Shown here: positions 35,654 to 44,491 of the stretch, piece after piece | How positions within the stretch are numbered: position 1 is the first letter of the stretch | How the letters are laid out: every line of letters starts with the position of its first letter | Source: Spartinivicinus marinus | GTDB taxonomy: Bacteria > Pseudomonadota > Gammaproteobacteria > Pseudomonadales > Zooshikellaceae | Direction: 5' to 3' | Assembly (NCBI RefSeq): GCF_026309355.1 | Contig: NZ_JAPJZK010000001.1 | Coordinates: 5,476,501-5,540,500, forward strand | DNA length: 64,000 bases | Position numbers and translations under genes: made by a program | Notes under the pieces: model-generated | The model's database searches: none | Told to the model about the DNA's origin: nothing | What the model saw: only the letters and a program-made list of their open reading frames with translations

Positions 35654-36259
35654 CTATTTGTTGCTTAACTTCTTGGCCTTCACAATAATCGTTTCAGCTT
35701 TAAATGATTGTTTGTCTGGCATTGGGATTGTTCGGTTAAGGTGACCTTGTTTTTCTATGTGTAGGTCGGGTGCTACCTCTAATAGCAGTGCAGCAATATC
35801 CTTGGCTGGAGAAAACAGGTGGGAAACTTCCTGGTCACAGTCCATGTCGCTGTTAGCAATGCCGATAAAGAGTAGAGTACCACCAAGCGCCAAAGCGTTA
35901 ACGGCATTAGCCAGCATCTGTTTTCTTTCTGCCAGAGGTAAGTGGATAAACACCATATACACCAAGTCAAACTGTTGCTCTGGCTGATAAGTTAAAATAT
36001 CGTTTACCTCTGTATTAATTGTTATCTCCTGTTTATCTGCCTGTCGATTAATTCTATCGATGGCTTTTTGAGAAAAATCAATGGCAGTCACTTGCCAACC
36101 GGACTTTGCTAAAAATAAACAATCTGCGCCTTCTCCAGCACCTAACTCCAATGCATTACCTGAAGTTAACTCAGCTACTTCTGTGGCAAATACCTCATCA
36201 GGCTGGATCCAAATTGTAGATTGTTCTTGATAATAGTTATTCCAAAATTCAGAGTTCAT
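35654..36259 (-). CDS. Class I SAM-dependent methyltransferase
   Basis: A 201-residue methyltransferase with motif I LELGAGEGADCLFLAKSG (SAM-binding loop), motif II ending VTAIDFSQKAID, and a DLVYMVFIHLP motif IV strand. It is TehB/UbiE-like in size; the substrate is unknown. The minus-strand promoter region contains GTTAGGCTAAC at 36305-36315, a half-match to the palindrome in front of the MarR gene 36499-36939, so MarR control is plausible. Confidence 0.88.
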   Translation of the reverse strand: MNSEFWNNYYQEQSTIWIQPDEVFATEVAELTSGNALELGAGEGADCLFLAKSGWQVTAIDFSQKAIDRINRQADKQEITINTEVNDILTYQPEQQFDLVYMVFIHLPLAERKQMLANAVNALALGGTLLFIGIANSDMDCDQEVSHLFSPAKDIAALLLEVAPDLHIEKQGHLNRTIPMPDKQSFKAETIIVKAKKLSNK

Positions 36260-36303
36260 TTTTTATCTCCATTTTATGTTTTGGCAAAAATTAATTTTTA
36301 TTT

Positions 36304-36320
36304 TGTTAGGCTAACTAACT
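36304..36320. promoter_or_regulatory. Probable MarR operator upstream of the methyltransferase gene
   Basis: TGTTAGGCTAACTAAC contains GTTAG-G-CTAAC and shares TTAG/TAACTAA half-sites with the palindrome at 36967-36983. It lies about 45 bp upstream of the methyltransferase ATG. Confidence 0.5.
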
Positions 36321-36407
36321 ATTTGGTTAAAAAGATAAATCTTAAAATATATATCAAGTGGTGTTATTTACACCTTTTCTTTGAGGGTTATGCAAAAGAC
36401 ATTTTTA

Positions 36408-36453
36408 GCCCCCTCAATCTTCCTTTTTCAAAGGAGGGATTGGGTTTTAATCC
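36408..36453. repeat. Dispersed palindromic repeat
   Basis: CCCCCTCAATCTTCCTTTTT followed by CAAAGGAGGGATTGGG forms an imperfect hairpin around TTTTTCAAA. It resembles the repeats at 35571 and 44460 and lies between the MarR and methyltransferase genes. Confidence 0.55.
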
Positions 36454-36498
36454 ATATCTGCTAGCTTTAACAATATACTCATGAAGAAGAGGGGGCCT

Positions 36499-36939
36499 CT
36501 ACAGGTGTTTACACACCTTATTCATCACCTTCTCAAACAGTCGATATTCCTCCTTGGTTAACTGTTGTTTAATGGTGGTAGCCATGTTTTTATAAATTGC
36601 CTGTTCTTTGCGTACCAACGCCATCCCAGCTTTAGTCACTAGCACATGCTGGGCCCTGGCATCGTAACGACATTGTACCCGTTGGATAAGACCACGTTTT
36701 TCCAGTTTATTGACCATGGTACTGGCAGATGCCCGCTTTACCTGCATTTTTGCCGCTAAATCTGTCAGGTGTGGCCCATCAAACACTGTGTCTTGGTGGG
36801 CATCACAAACACCTTCAATAGCAGCTAAACAGGTTAAGTACTCATATTCATTAAAGCTTAGTTCAGCTTGCCGTTGGTCTTGGTTCCATAGCCGAGCCAA
36901 ATATCGGTGAAAGCAATCCAGAGACTCATCTAACTTCAT
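36499..36939 (-). CDS. MarR-family transcriptional regulator
   Basis: A 146-residue winged-helix regulator with helix-turn-helix LTDLAAKMQVKRASASTMVN and the wing RVQCRYDARAQHVLVTKAG, including the conserved D-x-R. A perfect palindrome, TTAGTTA-ACC-TAACTAA, lies 27 bp upstream of its ATG, and a related site precedes the co-oriented methyltransferase. This suggests autoregulation and a small regulon. The inducer is unknown. Confidence 0.88.
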   Translation of the reverse strand: MKLDESLDCFHRYLARLWNQDQRQAELSFNEYEYLTCLAAIEGVCDAHQDTVFDGPHLTDLAAKMQVKRASASTMVNKLEKRGLIQRVQCRYDARAQHVLVTKAGMALVRKEQAIYKNMATTIKQQLTKEEYRLFEKVMNKVCKHL

Positions 36940-36966
36940 GATCGATCATCACTTCTCACTAGTTTG

Positions 36967-36983
36967 TTAGTTAACCTAACTAA
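36967..36983. promoter_or_regulatory. Probable MarR autoregulatory operator
   Basis: TTAGTTA (36967-36973), spacer ACC, TAACTAA (36977-36983): a perfect 7-bp inverted repeat in the MarR promoter region. Confidence 0.6.
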
Positions 36984-37236
36984 ATGTTACGTTGCTGTCA
37001 AATGATATATCACAGTAATGGTTATTTTGGCCCCTTGCCCTGTAATAAGGTAATTTGGAAAGGCTGCCAGCTTTACCACAATTGTGCGGAGTTATATTAT
37101 TCGTTCTGAAAAAATAAGCATTGTTTGTAGCTCAGAGAGTTTCTCGGTAGTTTTGCTAGGGCTGTAGCGTGCATTTACTAATTATGAGTAGTATGACTTA
37201 TGCAAGTGTCTGTGCACAAAATTGGAAAAAGAGAAA

Positions 37237-38037
37237 ATGAAGTATATAACGGAAGGTTCTGGAGAGTATTTAATATTGGTACATGGTGCTCTCACAGATG
37301 CAACTATGTGGTTGCCGCACATTAACCACCTTAAGTCTGATTACGAAGTCATCTCAGTTACGCTGCGTTATTTTAATGGTGAGGATAAAGGGAGCTTTGG
37401 GCTAAATACCCATGCAAGTGATTTGGCAGAATTATTAGCTAAGCTTTTTACTGAAAAGCCAATTAATATTGTTGGTTGGTCGTATGGAGCCGATGTGGTA
37501 CTTAATATGCTTCTACGATATAAGGTAGAAAATGTTTCAGGTATTTTCCTATATGAACCAGGCTTTCCTGGGTGTTTACCAGAGCAAGAAATAGAAATGT
37601 GGTTATCAGACGCAAATGCCATGTTTGGTAGGGTTTGTAAATACTTTTCTGAAGGAAAGCTTGAGCTGGCAGTTGAAGTGCTTATTGATGCTTCGGGGAA
37701 TAAACAAGGGTATTTTAAAAATCAACATCTGGCGATAAGAGAGCTGCAACTGTCGAAGGCATATACATTAGCATATCAACTTAACCAACAGGAGCAGCCT
37801 GATATAACCTGTACTAACGTATCAAATATACGAAACCCATTGGTTATTGGATATGGCTCGCAAACGCGTGATATTTTCAGGCTGGTTGCAACAAATACTG
37901 CAAAATTATCGGAGGCTTTTAAAGTCAAGGAAATAGTAGGGGAAGGACATATGCTGCCACAAGAGAACCCTGAAAAATTTTCAGTATTGATTAAAAATGT
38001 AATCTCATCACTAGTGGGGCATGGATCACTAGGCTAA
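37237..38037 (+). CDS. Alpha/beta hydrolase
   Basis: A 266-residue cytoplasmic hydrolase. The oxyanion-hole motif LVHGALTDATMW is near the N-terminus, the nucleophile elbow GWSYGADVV contains the catalytic Ser, and the C-terminal GEGHMLPQENP contains the catalytic His. The frame opens at a TTG (37222), but the ATG at 37237 follows a purine-rich AAAGAG stretch and gives a normal N-terminus. It is followed 37 bp later by a DUF2164 gene. The substrate is unknown. Confidence 0.85.
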   Translation: MKYITEGSGEYLILVHGALTDATMWLPHINHLKSDYEVISVTLRYFNGEDKGSFGLNTHASDLAELLAKLFTEKPINIVGWSYGADVVLNMLLRYKVENVSGIFLYEPGFPGCLPEQEIEMWLSDANAMFGRVCKYFSEGKLELAVEVLIDASGNKQGYFKNQHLAIRELQLSKAYTLAYQLNQQEQPDITCTNVSNIRNPLVIGYGSQTRDIFRLVATNTAKLSEAFKVKEIVGEGHMLPQENPEKFSVLIKNVISSLVGHGSLG

Positions 38038-38074
38038 CGGTTGGATTATTATTTGAACCTAAATAAGGAGATAG

Positions 38075-38332
38075 ATGTTGTCAGATATAAAATTTAGTAA
38101 AAATGAAAAGGACATTTTGATACAAAAGGTCAAGATGTATTTTTTTGAAGAGTTAGATCAGGAAATAGGTGGTTTTGATGCTGAGTTTCTTATTGATTTT
38201 TTTTCGCAAGAAATAGGTGCATATTTTTATAATCGAGGCCTCTACGATGCTCAGGCGCTGATTGCTAACAAAGTAGATGAAATTTCTGAATCATTATATG
38301 AGTTAGAAAAACCAACCGAGTTTACCAAGTAG
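38075..38332 (+). CDS. DUF2164 domain-containing protein
   Basis: An 85-residue small cytoplasmic protein. The sequence ISFS-like start (IKFSKNEKDILIQKVKMYFF), then QEIGGFDAEFLIDFFSQEIG and YFYNRGLYDAQALI, matches the conserved DUF2164 pattern (EIG-x-FDAEFLLDFF and YYNQGLYDA). AAGGAG lies 5 nt before the ATG. Function unknown. Confidence 0.88.
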   Translation: MLSDIKFSKNEKDILIQKVKMYFFEELDQEIGGFDAEFLIDFFSQEIGAYFYNRGLYDAQALIANKVDEISESLYELEKPTEFTK

Positions 38333-38397
38333 GGTGGTCATTTCCCGCTGGTTAGGCGAATCACTTCTGTTGCAACACAGTTATAAAAACCTCCTAC

Positions 38398-38524
38398 TAT
38401 ACCCGTCGCGAATCATTTTTAGGGTTTGTTGCCATCGTTCTTCATCCCAATCACCTATTATTTATAGGCTCATGGGACTTCATCTCTCGGCGGCCGCCCC
38501 TAAAAATGCTTCGCATTGGGTATA
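38398..38524. repeat. MITE-like element with 27-bp terminal inverted repeats
   Basis: A 127-bp non-coding unit. The left end TATACCCGTCGCGAATCATT (38398 onward, to TTTAGGG at 38424) and the inverse of the right end (38498-38524) agree at 23 of 27 positions and both start TATACCC. A diverged copy of the left two-thirds lies at 55298-55392, and single ends at 57826-57852 and 56604-56628. No transposase is present, so it would need one in trans. Confidence 0.75.
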
Positions 38525-38708
38525 TTACCAATAAGGCTAATAGTTTTTTGGTGATTTCACACTTCCTCCTATATAAATAGAGGGGTGGTTGTATGTTGTT
38601 ACATTGATGATAAGAAATGTAACAACAGCATTTTTCATGACAAGTATAGTTGATGTAACTGTCTGCTATGCTTTAGTAAATGGGTAGGTTTGGCTATCTC
38701 ATAATATA
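38525..38708. other. Non-coding gap between the repeat and the solute-binding remnant
   Basis: Part of the 590-bp region without an intact gene between DUF2164 and the RND permease (38333-38924), which also holds the MITE-like element, a truncated gene, a terminator and a dispersed motif copy. This stretch itself shows nothing beyond AT-rich sequence and presumably the former promoter of the remnant gene. Confidence 0.4.
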
Positions 38709-38876
38709 ATGAAAAGCTATTTTTTTATCTTTATCCTTCTTTATTGTTCACTATCAACCAAAGCCCAAAATTTAATTGAGCTAGCAAATGGTGAGTGGGC
38801 ACCTTTTTTATCACAAAACTTACCACATTTGTTTTTCATTGAAAGCAACAAAAAAGGCCAGCAATGCTGGCCTTAG
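38709..38876 (+). pseudogene. N-terminal remnant of a family 3 solute-binding protein
   Basis: ATG 38709 starts a signal peptide (MKSYFFIFILLYCSLSTKAQ) followed by IELANGEWAPFLSQNLPH, the typical first strand of family 3 periplasmic solute-binding proteins (usual length about 250 residues). After this the frame runs into the terminator hairpin of the RND operon and stops at 38876. The rest of the gene is absent, so it is a 5' fragment left by a deletion. Confidence 0.65.
38850..38874 (-). terminator. Terminator of the RND efflux operon
   Basis: AAGGCCAGC (38854-38862) pairs with GCTGGCCTT (38866-38874). Read on the minus strand, the stem is followed by TTTTT. It lies about 50 bp past the permease stop. 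Confidence 0.8.
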
Positions 38877-38897
38877 CTATCAAAGATAACAATATGA

Positions 38898-38916
38898 GAA
38901 TTAGAGGTGCCCTTAA
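38898..38916 (+). repeat. Dispersed motif, copy 3
   Basis: GAATTAGAGGTGCCCTTAA, lying between the RND permease stop and its terminator. Confidence 0.65.
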
Positions 38917-38924
38917 TAAATAAG

Positions 38925-41900
38925 CTAACTGATAGCTAATTTCCCATTAACCACAGGTTGTTTACCATGATCTTTCGCAAATAAAGTATACATGGTGGGT
39001 ACTACATATAACGTAAATAACGTACCAATGGTCATACCGGTGGCGATTACCAGGCCAATATCAAAGCGGCTGGCCGCGCCAGCGCCAGATGCTAGGACTA
39101 AAGGTACAACGCCTAATACCATAGCAGCGGTGGTCATTAATACTGGGCGCAAGCGAATAGAAGTCGCTTCGATAACCGCTTGATGTTTACTTAGGCCTTT
39201 TTCCGTTTGTAGTTGGTTGGCAAACTCTACAATTAAAATGCCATGTTTACTGATTAAGCCAATTAAGGTGACCAAACCGATTTGGGTATAAATATTAATA
39301 GTACTGACGCCTAAAGTGAGGGGAATTAAGGCTCCACAGATAGACATTGGCACACTAATTAATACCACAATTGGGTCCCGAAAACTTTCAAACTGGGCTG
39401 CAAGTACCAGGAAAATCACGATCAGTGAAAACAGGAATGTATAGAGTAGGGCATTACCTTCCTGCATAAATTGGCGCGACTGGCCTGAATAGTCTTTGCC
39501 AAACCCTTGGGGCATTAATTCATTGGCTTTTTGATTTAAAAAGTCTAACGCCTGACCTAAGGAAACCCCTGGGAACATAACCCCTTGTAATTTAGCTGCA
39601 TTCAGCTGCTGGAATTGATTCAGCTGATTAGGCTTGCTGACGGAAGTTAGCTCGATAATACTGGCGAGTGGAATCATATCCCCTTGTCGATTTTTAATAT
39701 AATAACGGTTTAACCAATCAGCCGCATTACGGCTGGTTAAATTAGCCTGGGGGATCACCTTGTAACTGCGACCATCTAAGGTGAAGCGATTTAAACGTCC
39801 TTCACTTAAAAAGGTGGATAGGGTTTCACCCACTTGTCTCATATCAATATTCAATTGTGCCGCTTTATCACGGTTAATATTGATTTGCAGTTCTGGCTTA
39901 TTGAACTTTAAGTCACTGGAGATAAACATAAATAAGCCACTGTGCATTGCTGCAGTAACCAGTTTTTCACTGACTTGATGAATAGTTTGGTAATCAGTTG
40001 TACTATTGATAATAAACTGAATGGGTAAACCATCACCAGCGCCAGGTAAGGGCGGTAAGTTAAATGAAAAAATTTGCAGCCCAGCTATTTGATCCAGTTT
40101 TTGTTGCACCAAGGGTTGTATTTGTTGCTGACTACGTTCACGCTGATCCCAAGGTTTTAATAGCATACCGGCAATCGAATTATTGACGGTACCCATACCA
40201 TTTATCATAAATGAACTGTCGTATTCAGAAAATGAATTGAATATATCTTCATAATGAGATGTATATTTATTCATATACTCCAGGTTGGCATATTGGGGGG
40301 ATGATGAAGAAATAAAGACAATCCCTTGATCGTCGGTTGGGGCTAGCTCACTTTTCGTCATCAAAAACAAGAAAGGAATGCTAACCAGTACGGTAATCGC
40401 AAATAATACAGTGACCGGGCGATAATTAAGTGCACCCGTTAATGAGCGTTGAAACCGTTGTTTGAGACGATCGAATAAATGGTCTAGTTTTTGTGCTACT
40501 TTACTTTCATGGCTTTTATCCAGTAGCAGTTTAGAACACATCATTGGCGATAAGGTTAGGGCGATAACCCCTGAAATAATAACTGCGCCTGCTAAGGTGA
40601 AGGCAAACTCGGTAAATAATGTACCGGTTAAGCCGCCCATAAAACCGATAGGGGCATAGACTGCAGCCAAGGTAATTGTCATGGCAACTACAGGTAAAGC
40701 AATTTCCCGAGCACCGACGAGTGCCGCATTATAAGGTGATAAGCCTTCTTCAATATGGCGGTGAATATTTTCCACGACCACAATGGCATCGTCTACTACC
40801 AGCCCGATGGCTAATACCATTGCCAATAAGGTCAGCAGGTTGATGGAGTAGCCCATGACTAACATGAAAAACAGTACCCCAATCATTGAGAGGGGAATAG
40901 TTACCACTGGAATGATGACTGAACGAAAAGCCCCCAAAAACATTAATACCACTATAATAACAATTAAGGTGGCTTCAGCTAAGGTTTTTACTACTTCATC
41001 AATAGAGGCATTAATAAATTCAGTTGCGTCATAAACCACTTTGGCTTTTAATGCATCTGGTAATTGTTTTTCAATTGCTGGCATTGCAGCTCTGACCCGT
41101 TTAATGACATCAAGTGGGTTGGCTGAAGGGGTAGGGCTAATCGCTACATAGACAGACTGAATGCCATTAAATGCTACAAAACTATCGAAGTTTTCTGCAC
41201 TTAATGTCACTTCTGCGACATCTTTTAATCGTACCAGAGAATCTGCTTGGCTTTTAATAACCATGTCTTTAAATGCTTCTACATCACTTAAGTCTGTTTT
41301 GGCATTGACATTGGTAACCACCCATTCCCCTTTAGTTTGCCCTGCGGCGGATAAAAAGTTGTTGCTGAGAATTGCTTGGTTAACATCCTGGGCAGACACT
41401 TGAAATGCAGCCATTTTGACTGGGTCTAACCATAGCCGCATGGCAAAGGTTTTTTTGCCTAGTATATCGGCACTACCTACACCATCAATTGTAGATAGTT
41501 TAGGTTGTACAACTCGTGTCAGATAGTCGGTGACCTGTTCATTAGACATCTGTTCACTATAAAAGCTCATATACAACAGCGCTGTACCACCACTGGTTTC
41601 TTTAGCAATCACTGGTCTATCAGCAGCATCTGGCAGTTCATTTTGCACCTCTGCCACTTTGGCCATAATTTCTGTTAGTGCACTGTTAGTATCGTAACCT
41701 AAGCGTAAATACGCTTTTACACTGGAAGCACTTTGCATACTGGAAGAGGTAATGTAGTCAATCCCTTCCGCACTAGCGATAGCCTGTTGAATAGGTGTGG
41801 TAATAAACCCCTGAATGACATCAGCATTGGCACCAGCATAGGTGGTTTTAATGCTAATAACAGAATTTTCAAGTTCAGGGTATTGTCGTATTGATAAATT

Positions 41901-41990
41901 TTCAAAGGCCTTGGCACCCAGCAATATGATCAGTAAACTGACCACTGTTGCAAGCACGGGCCGCTTGATAAATATGTCAGTAAATTGCAT
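38925..41990 (-). CDS. RND efflux permease (HAE1 / AcrB-like)
   Basis: A 1021-residue inner-membrane pump of the hydrophobe/amphiphile RND family: 12 predicted helices in two halves with large periplasmic loops. The charged proton-relay helix contains AIGLVVDDAIVVVENIHRHI (paired Asp), and TM1 begins IKRPVLATVVSLLIILLGA. ATG 41990 has GGGAAA upstream; the open frame extends five codons to a TTG inside the adaptor's tail. It is co-transcribed with the adaptor at 42006. The outer-membrane channel gene is not in the operon, so a TolC encoded elsewhere is likely. It exports drugs or toxic metabolites by proton antiport. Confidence 0.94.
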   Translation of the reverse strand: MQFTDIFIKRPVLATVVSLLIILLGAKAFENLSIRQYPELENSVISIKTTYAGANADVIQGFITTPIQQAIASAEGIDYITSSSMQSASSVKAYLRLGYDTNSALTEIMAKVAEVQNELPDAADRPVIAKETSGGTALLYMSFYSEQMSNEQVTDYLTRVVQPKLSTIDGVGSADILGKKTFAMRLWLDPVKMAAFQVSAQDVNQAILSNNFLSAAGQTKGEWVVTNVNAKTDLSDVEAFKDMVIKSQADSLVRLKDVAEVTLSAENFDSFVAFNGIQSVYVAISPTPSANPLDVIKRVRAAMPAIEKQLPDALKAKVVYDATEFINASIDEVVKTLAEATLIVIIVVLMFLGAFRSVIIPVVTIPLSMIGVLFFMLVMGYSINLLTLLAMVLAIGLVVDDAIVVVENIHRHIEEGLSPYNAALVGAREIALPVVAMTITLAAVYAPIGFMGGLTGTLFTEFAFTLAGAVIISGVIALTLSPMMCSKLLLDKSHESKVAQKLDHLFDRLKQRFQRSLTGALNYRPVTVLFAITVLVSIPFLFLMTKSELAPTDDQGIVFISSSSPQYANLEYMNKYTSHYEDIFNSFSEYDSSFMINGMGTVNNSIAGMLLKPWDQRERSQQQIQPLVQQKLDQIAGLQIFSFNLPPLPGAGDGLPIQFIINSTTDYQTIHQVSEKLVTAAMHSGLFMFISSDLKFNKPELQININRDKAAQLNIDMRQVGETLSTFLSEGRLNRFTLDGRSYKVIPQANLTSRNAADWLNRYYIKNRQGDMIPLASIIELTSVSKPNQLNQFQQLNAAKLQGVMFPGVSLGQALDFLNQKANELMPQGFGKDYSGQSRQFMQEGNALLYTFLFSLIVIFLVLAAQFESFRDPIVVLISVPMSICGALIPLTLGVSTINIYTQIGLVTLIGLISKHGILIVEFANQLQTEKGLSKHQAVIEATSIRLRPVLMTTAAMVLGVVPLVLASGAGAASRFDIGLVIATGMTIGTLFTLYVVPTMYTLFAKDHGKQPVVNGKLAIS

Positions 41991-42005
41991 AGCATTTCCC
42001 TGCAA

Positions 42006-43160
42006 TTAAATTTTTACATCATTATTAATAACAATGCGGGCGCCATTACTTAATTTAAGTTGACCTGAGGTGACTATTTGATCACCTGCTTTTAACCCTT
42101 CTAGTACCGCTACGCTGCCATTTTGTTGAGGCCCCGTTTTTATATATTTGCGGTTAACAACCAAAGTAGGTGCTACATTTTTCTCTGCATCTGTAGTTGC
42201 CTTTGGTGGAACATTGTTAGCTGACTTACTACTTGTATTATTGTCAGTTTGTTCTGTAATAATAAATACAGAATCACCATATAAGCTGTATGTTACTGCT
42301 GTGATGGGGACTGTCACTACTTGAATAGATGCTTTTTCTAAAACAGCCAAATCAGCAAACATGCCAGGAATCAGTTTATGATCAGCGTTATCGACACTAG
42401 CTCTGATTAAAATATTCCGGGTATTGGGGTCGACTTTTGCATTTAATGCAGACACTTTGCCAATAAAGTGTTTATCTGGATAGGCATCAATATCAAACCT
42501 TACCTTTTGTCCTACATAAAGCTTAGGGTAAAACTGTTCAGGCAAGTTAAAGTCAACAAATAGTGAGTCAATATTTTGCAAGGTGGCAATACTTGCCCCT
42601 GCATTGATGTATTCCCCTAAATTAATTAAGCGAATCCCTATTTTGCCAGAGAATGGTGCCCGAATTTTCTTTTGGGCAATAATAGCTTTGGTTTTTTCCA
42701 TGTTGGCAATGGCTTCTTCCAGTTCAGCACTGCTTAAGTCGAACTGGGTTTGTGGTATAGCCTTTTTTGTCAGTAGTTGTTTATCCCGAGCATAATTGAG
42801 TTTGGCGAGTTTGAGCTGGGCTTGTTGGCTTTTAAGGGTTGCTTGCTCAACTTCATCATCAATTTGTACCAGTAATTGGCCTTTCTCAATAAGCTGGCCT
42901 GATTCAAAGTGAATTGATTGCACCATGCCGCTTACCTCAGTCGCCAGCTCTACACCGTTGACTGCTTGTAAGGTACCAATAGCATGGATTTCTGGTTGCC
43001 AGATTTCGGCTTGGCTTTTAGTGGCTGATATGGTAACAGGAGGGGGGGTAAAGTTAGCAAAATACTCTCCGACCATTTGTTTTTCGAACAATTTATAACC
43101 GAAAATACCTCCAAAAATGATGGTCAGTAACAAGACCATTATGGCTAAGCGTTTAAACAT
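42006..43160 (-). CDS. RND efflux periplasmic adaptor (membrane fusion protein)
   Basis: A 384-residue adaptor with an N-terminal membrane anchor (MVLLLTIIFGGIFGYKLF). The lipoyl halves are VNGVELATEVSGMVQSIHFE and IRAPFSGKIGIRLINLGEYI, separated by a helical hairpin of about 60 residues, followed by beta-barrel and membrane-proximal domains. It links the RND permease to an outer-membrane channel. It is the first gene of the two-gene operon and ends 15 nt before the permease ATG. A low-complexity Asn/Ser/Lys insert (about 305-330) in the last domain is unusual but frame-preserving. Confidence 0.93.
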   Translation of the reverse strand: MFKRLAIMVLLLTIIFGGIFGYKLFEKQMVGEYFANFTPPPVTISATKSQAEIWQPEIHAIGTLQAVNGVELATEVSGMVQSIHFESGQLIEKGQLLVQIDDEVEQATLKSQQAQLKLAKLNYARDKQLLTKKAIPQTQFDLSSAELEEAIANMEKTKAIIAQKKIRAPFSGKIGIRLINLGEYINAGASIATLQNIDSLFVDFNLPEQFYPKLYVGQKVRFDIDAYPDKHFIGKVSALNAKVDPNTRNILIRASVDNADHKLIPGMFADLAVLEKASIQVVTVPITAVTYSLYGDSVFIITEQTDNNTSSKSANNVPPKATTDAEKNVAPTLVVNRKYIKTGPQQNGSVAVLEGLKAGDQIVTSGQLKLSNGARIVINNDVKI

Positions 43161-43596
43161 GTATAGAATCCCTGCAACAGCAATAGGTTGAGAACAAGAC
43201 GTAATTTTCTATGTAGTCTGTAAAAAGTGTGTTTGTTATATTGTTGTAGAAGTGAGGTATTGTTTAAATCATGATCCATGAATATCCTAATGTCATGTAA
43301 GCCATAGCACACAATATGTTGTGTGGCTATAGGCATTACTATACCTCATGTATTTTATAATAAGCAACGCTATGCCAGTATAAGACCTTAGTGTGTAGGG
43401 GGGGGCTGACCGCAGCTCCAAAACACCCTATTACCCCATCATGCTGGTTTTTATGGTGCTGAGTGGGCGGATGAAAAGGAAGGGAAAAATGCGTATTGGC
43501 TGTCGGTGTGCCATTGGCGTACTATATTGCACCTGATGTATCGGCTTTCTTGATAGCTAAAATGATTACATTGGAACTCATCAAAAGGTACTGTTA
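43161..43596. other. Intergenic region between the RND operon and pyrF
   Basis: This 436-bp gap carries the divergent promoters of the efflux operon and pyrF. A short frame near 43436-43555 (ending LHLMYRLS) has a protein-like composition but no start and no family that I can name, so I do not call it. Nothing else is recognised. Confidence 0.4.
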
Positions 43597-44409
43597 ATGC
43601 GCTTTAATGACAAACTTAGGCTTGCCTGGAAGAAAAACAATTCTTTAGTGTGTGTGGGGCTTGACCCTGACTTATCAAGGTTGCCTGCAGGTATGGCGCA
43701 ACAACGAGAGTCTATTTTTGAGTTTAATAAAACCATTATTGATGCTACTCATGATGTAGTTTGTGCTTATAAACCACAAATCGCCTATTTTTCTGCATAT
43801 TCTGCTGAAGAGCAGTTAGAGCAGACCATCCAATATATTAAGACCCATTATCCTGATATCCCTGTAATTCTTGATTCAAAAAGAGGGGATATCGGCAGCA
43901 CCGCGCAGAAGTATGCAGTTGAAGCATTTGAACGCTATCAGGCAGATGCTGTAACAATTAACCCTTATATGGGGTTTGACTCTGCTGAGCCATTTTTAAA
44001 CTACCAGGATCGGGGTGTAATTTTATTGTGTAGAACCTCTAACCGTGGCGCGGGTGATATTCAGGACTTAATCGTTGATGGTGTGCCACTTTATGAAAGA
44101 GTGGCTGATTTAGTCGCTAATCAGTGGAATAAACACAATAACTGTTTACTGGTTGTTGGGGCGACCTGGCCTGAGCAAATGGCAAAAATCAGAAATATTG
44201 TAGGAGATATGCCCTTTTTAGTCCCTGGGGCGGGTGCTCAAGGTGGTGATGTTGAGCAATTGGTAAAAGCAGGCAAAACAGCAGATGGCACAGGGCTGAT
44301 TGTGAATTCGTCAAGAGGTGTCTTATATGCTAGCAATGGACCTGACTTTGTCGAAGCGGCACGAAATGAAGTGATTAAACTTCGGGACTTAATTAATCAA
44401 TTTAGGTAA
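43597..44409 (+). CDS. pyrF: Orotidine 5'-phosphate decarboxylase (type 2)
   Basis: A 270-residue OMP decarboxylase that makes UMP, the last step of de novo pyrimidine synthesis. The catalytic DSKRGDIGSTA motif (Lys-Asp array) is near residue 93; CVGLDPDLSRLP forms the first strand and loop, and VPGAGAQGGDVEQL the phosphate-binding region. The length and the pattern of insertions match the longer type 2 family (mycobacterial/myxococcal style) rather than the roughly 235-residue E. coli enzyme. AAGG lies 8 nt upstream of the ATG. Confidence 0.94.
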   Translation: MRFNDKLRLAWKKNNSLVCVGLDPDLSRLPAGMAQQRESIFEFNKTIIDATHDVVCAYKPQIAYFSAYSAEEQLEQTIQYIKTHYPDIPVILDSKRGDIGSTAQKYAVEAFERYQADAVTINPYMGFDSAEPFLNYQDRGVILLCRTSNRGAGDIQDLIVDGVPLYERVADLVANQWNKHNNCLLVVGATWPEQMAKIRNIVGDMPFLVPGAGAQGGDVEQLVKAGKTADGTGLIVNSSRGVLYASNGPDFVEAARNEVIKLRDLINQFR

Positions 44410-44459
44410 GGTGTTTTTAGTTCCTATCTCGATATTTACAGGATGTCGCGAAGGCCATT

Positions 44460-44478
44460 CCCCCTTTGAAAAAGGGGG
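44460..44478. terminator. Bidirectional terminator / dispersed CCCCCTTTGAAAAAGGGGG repeat
   Basis: CCCCCTTTGAAAAAGGGGG forms a hairpin with a GAAA-type loop between the convergent pyrF and MFS genes. The same type of unit is widespread in proteobacterial genomes as an intergenic repeat. Confidence 0.65.
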
Positions 44479-44491
44479 ACTAAAAATACTC

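Noticed and set aside
38334-38534. Open frame over the 127-bp inverted-repeat element
   Set aside because: It simply runs through the MITE-like repeat and its terminal repeats; no coding character.
43436-43555. Frame upstream of pyrF reading AGFYGAEWADEKEGKNAYWL
   Set aside because: No start and no family recognised; perhaps a remnant, not supportable.
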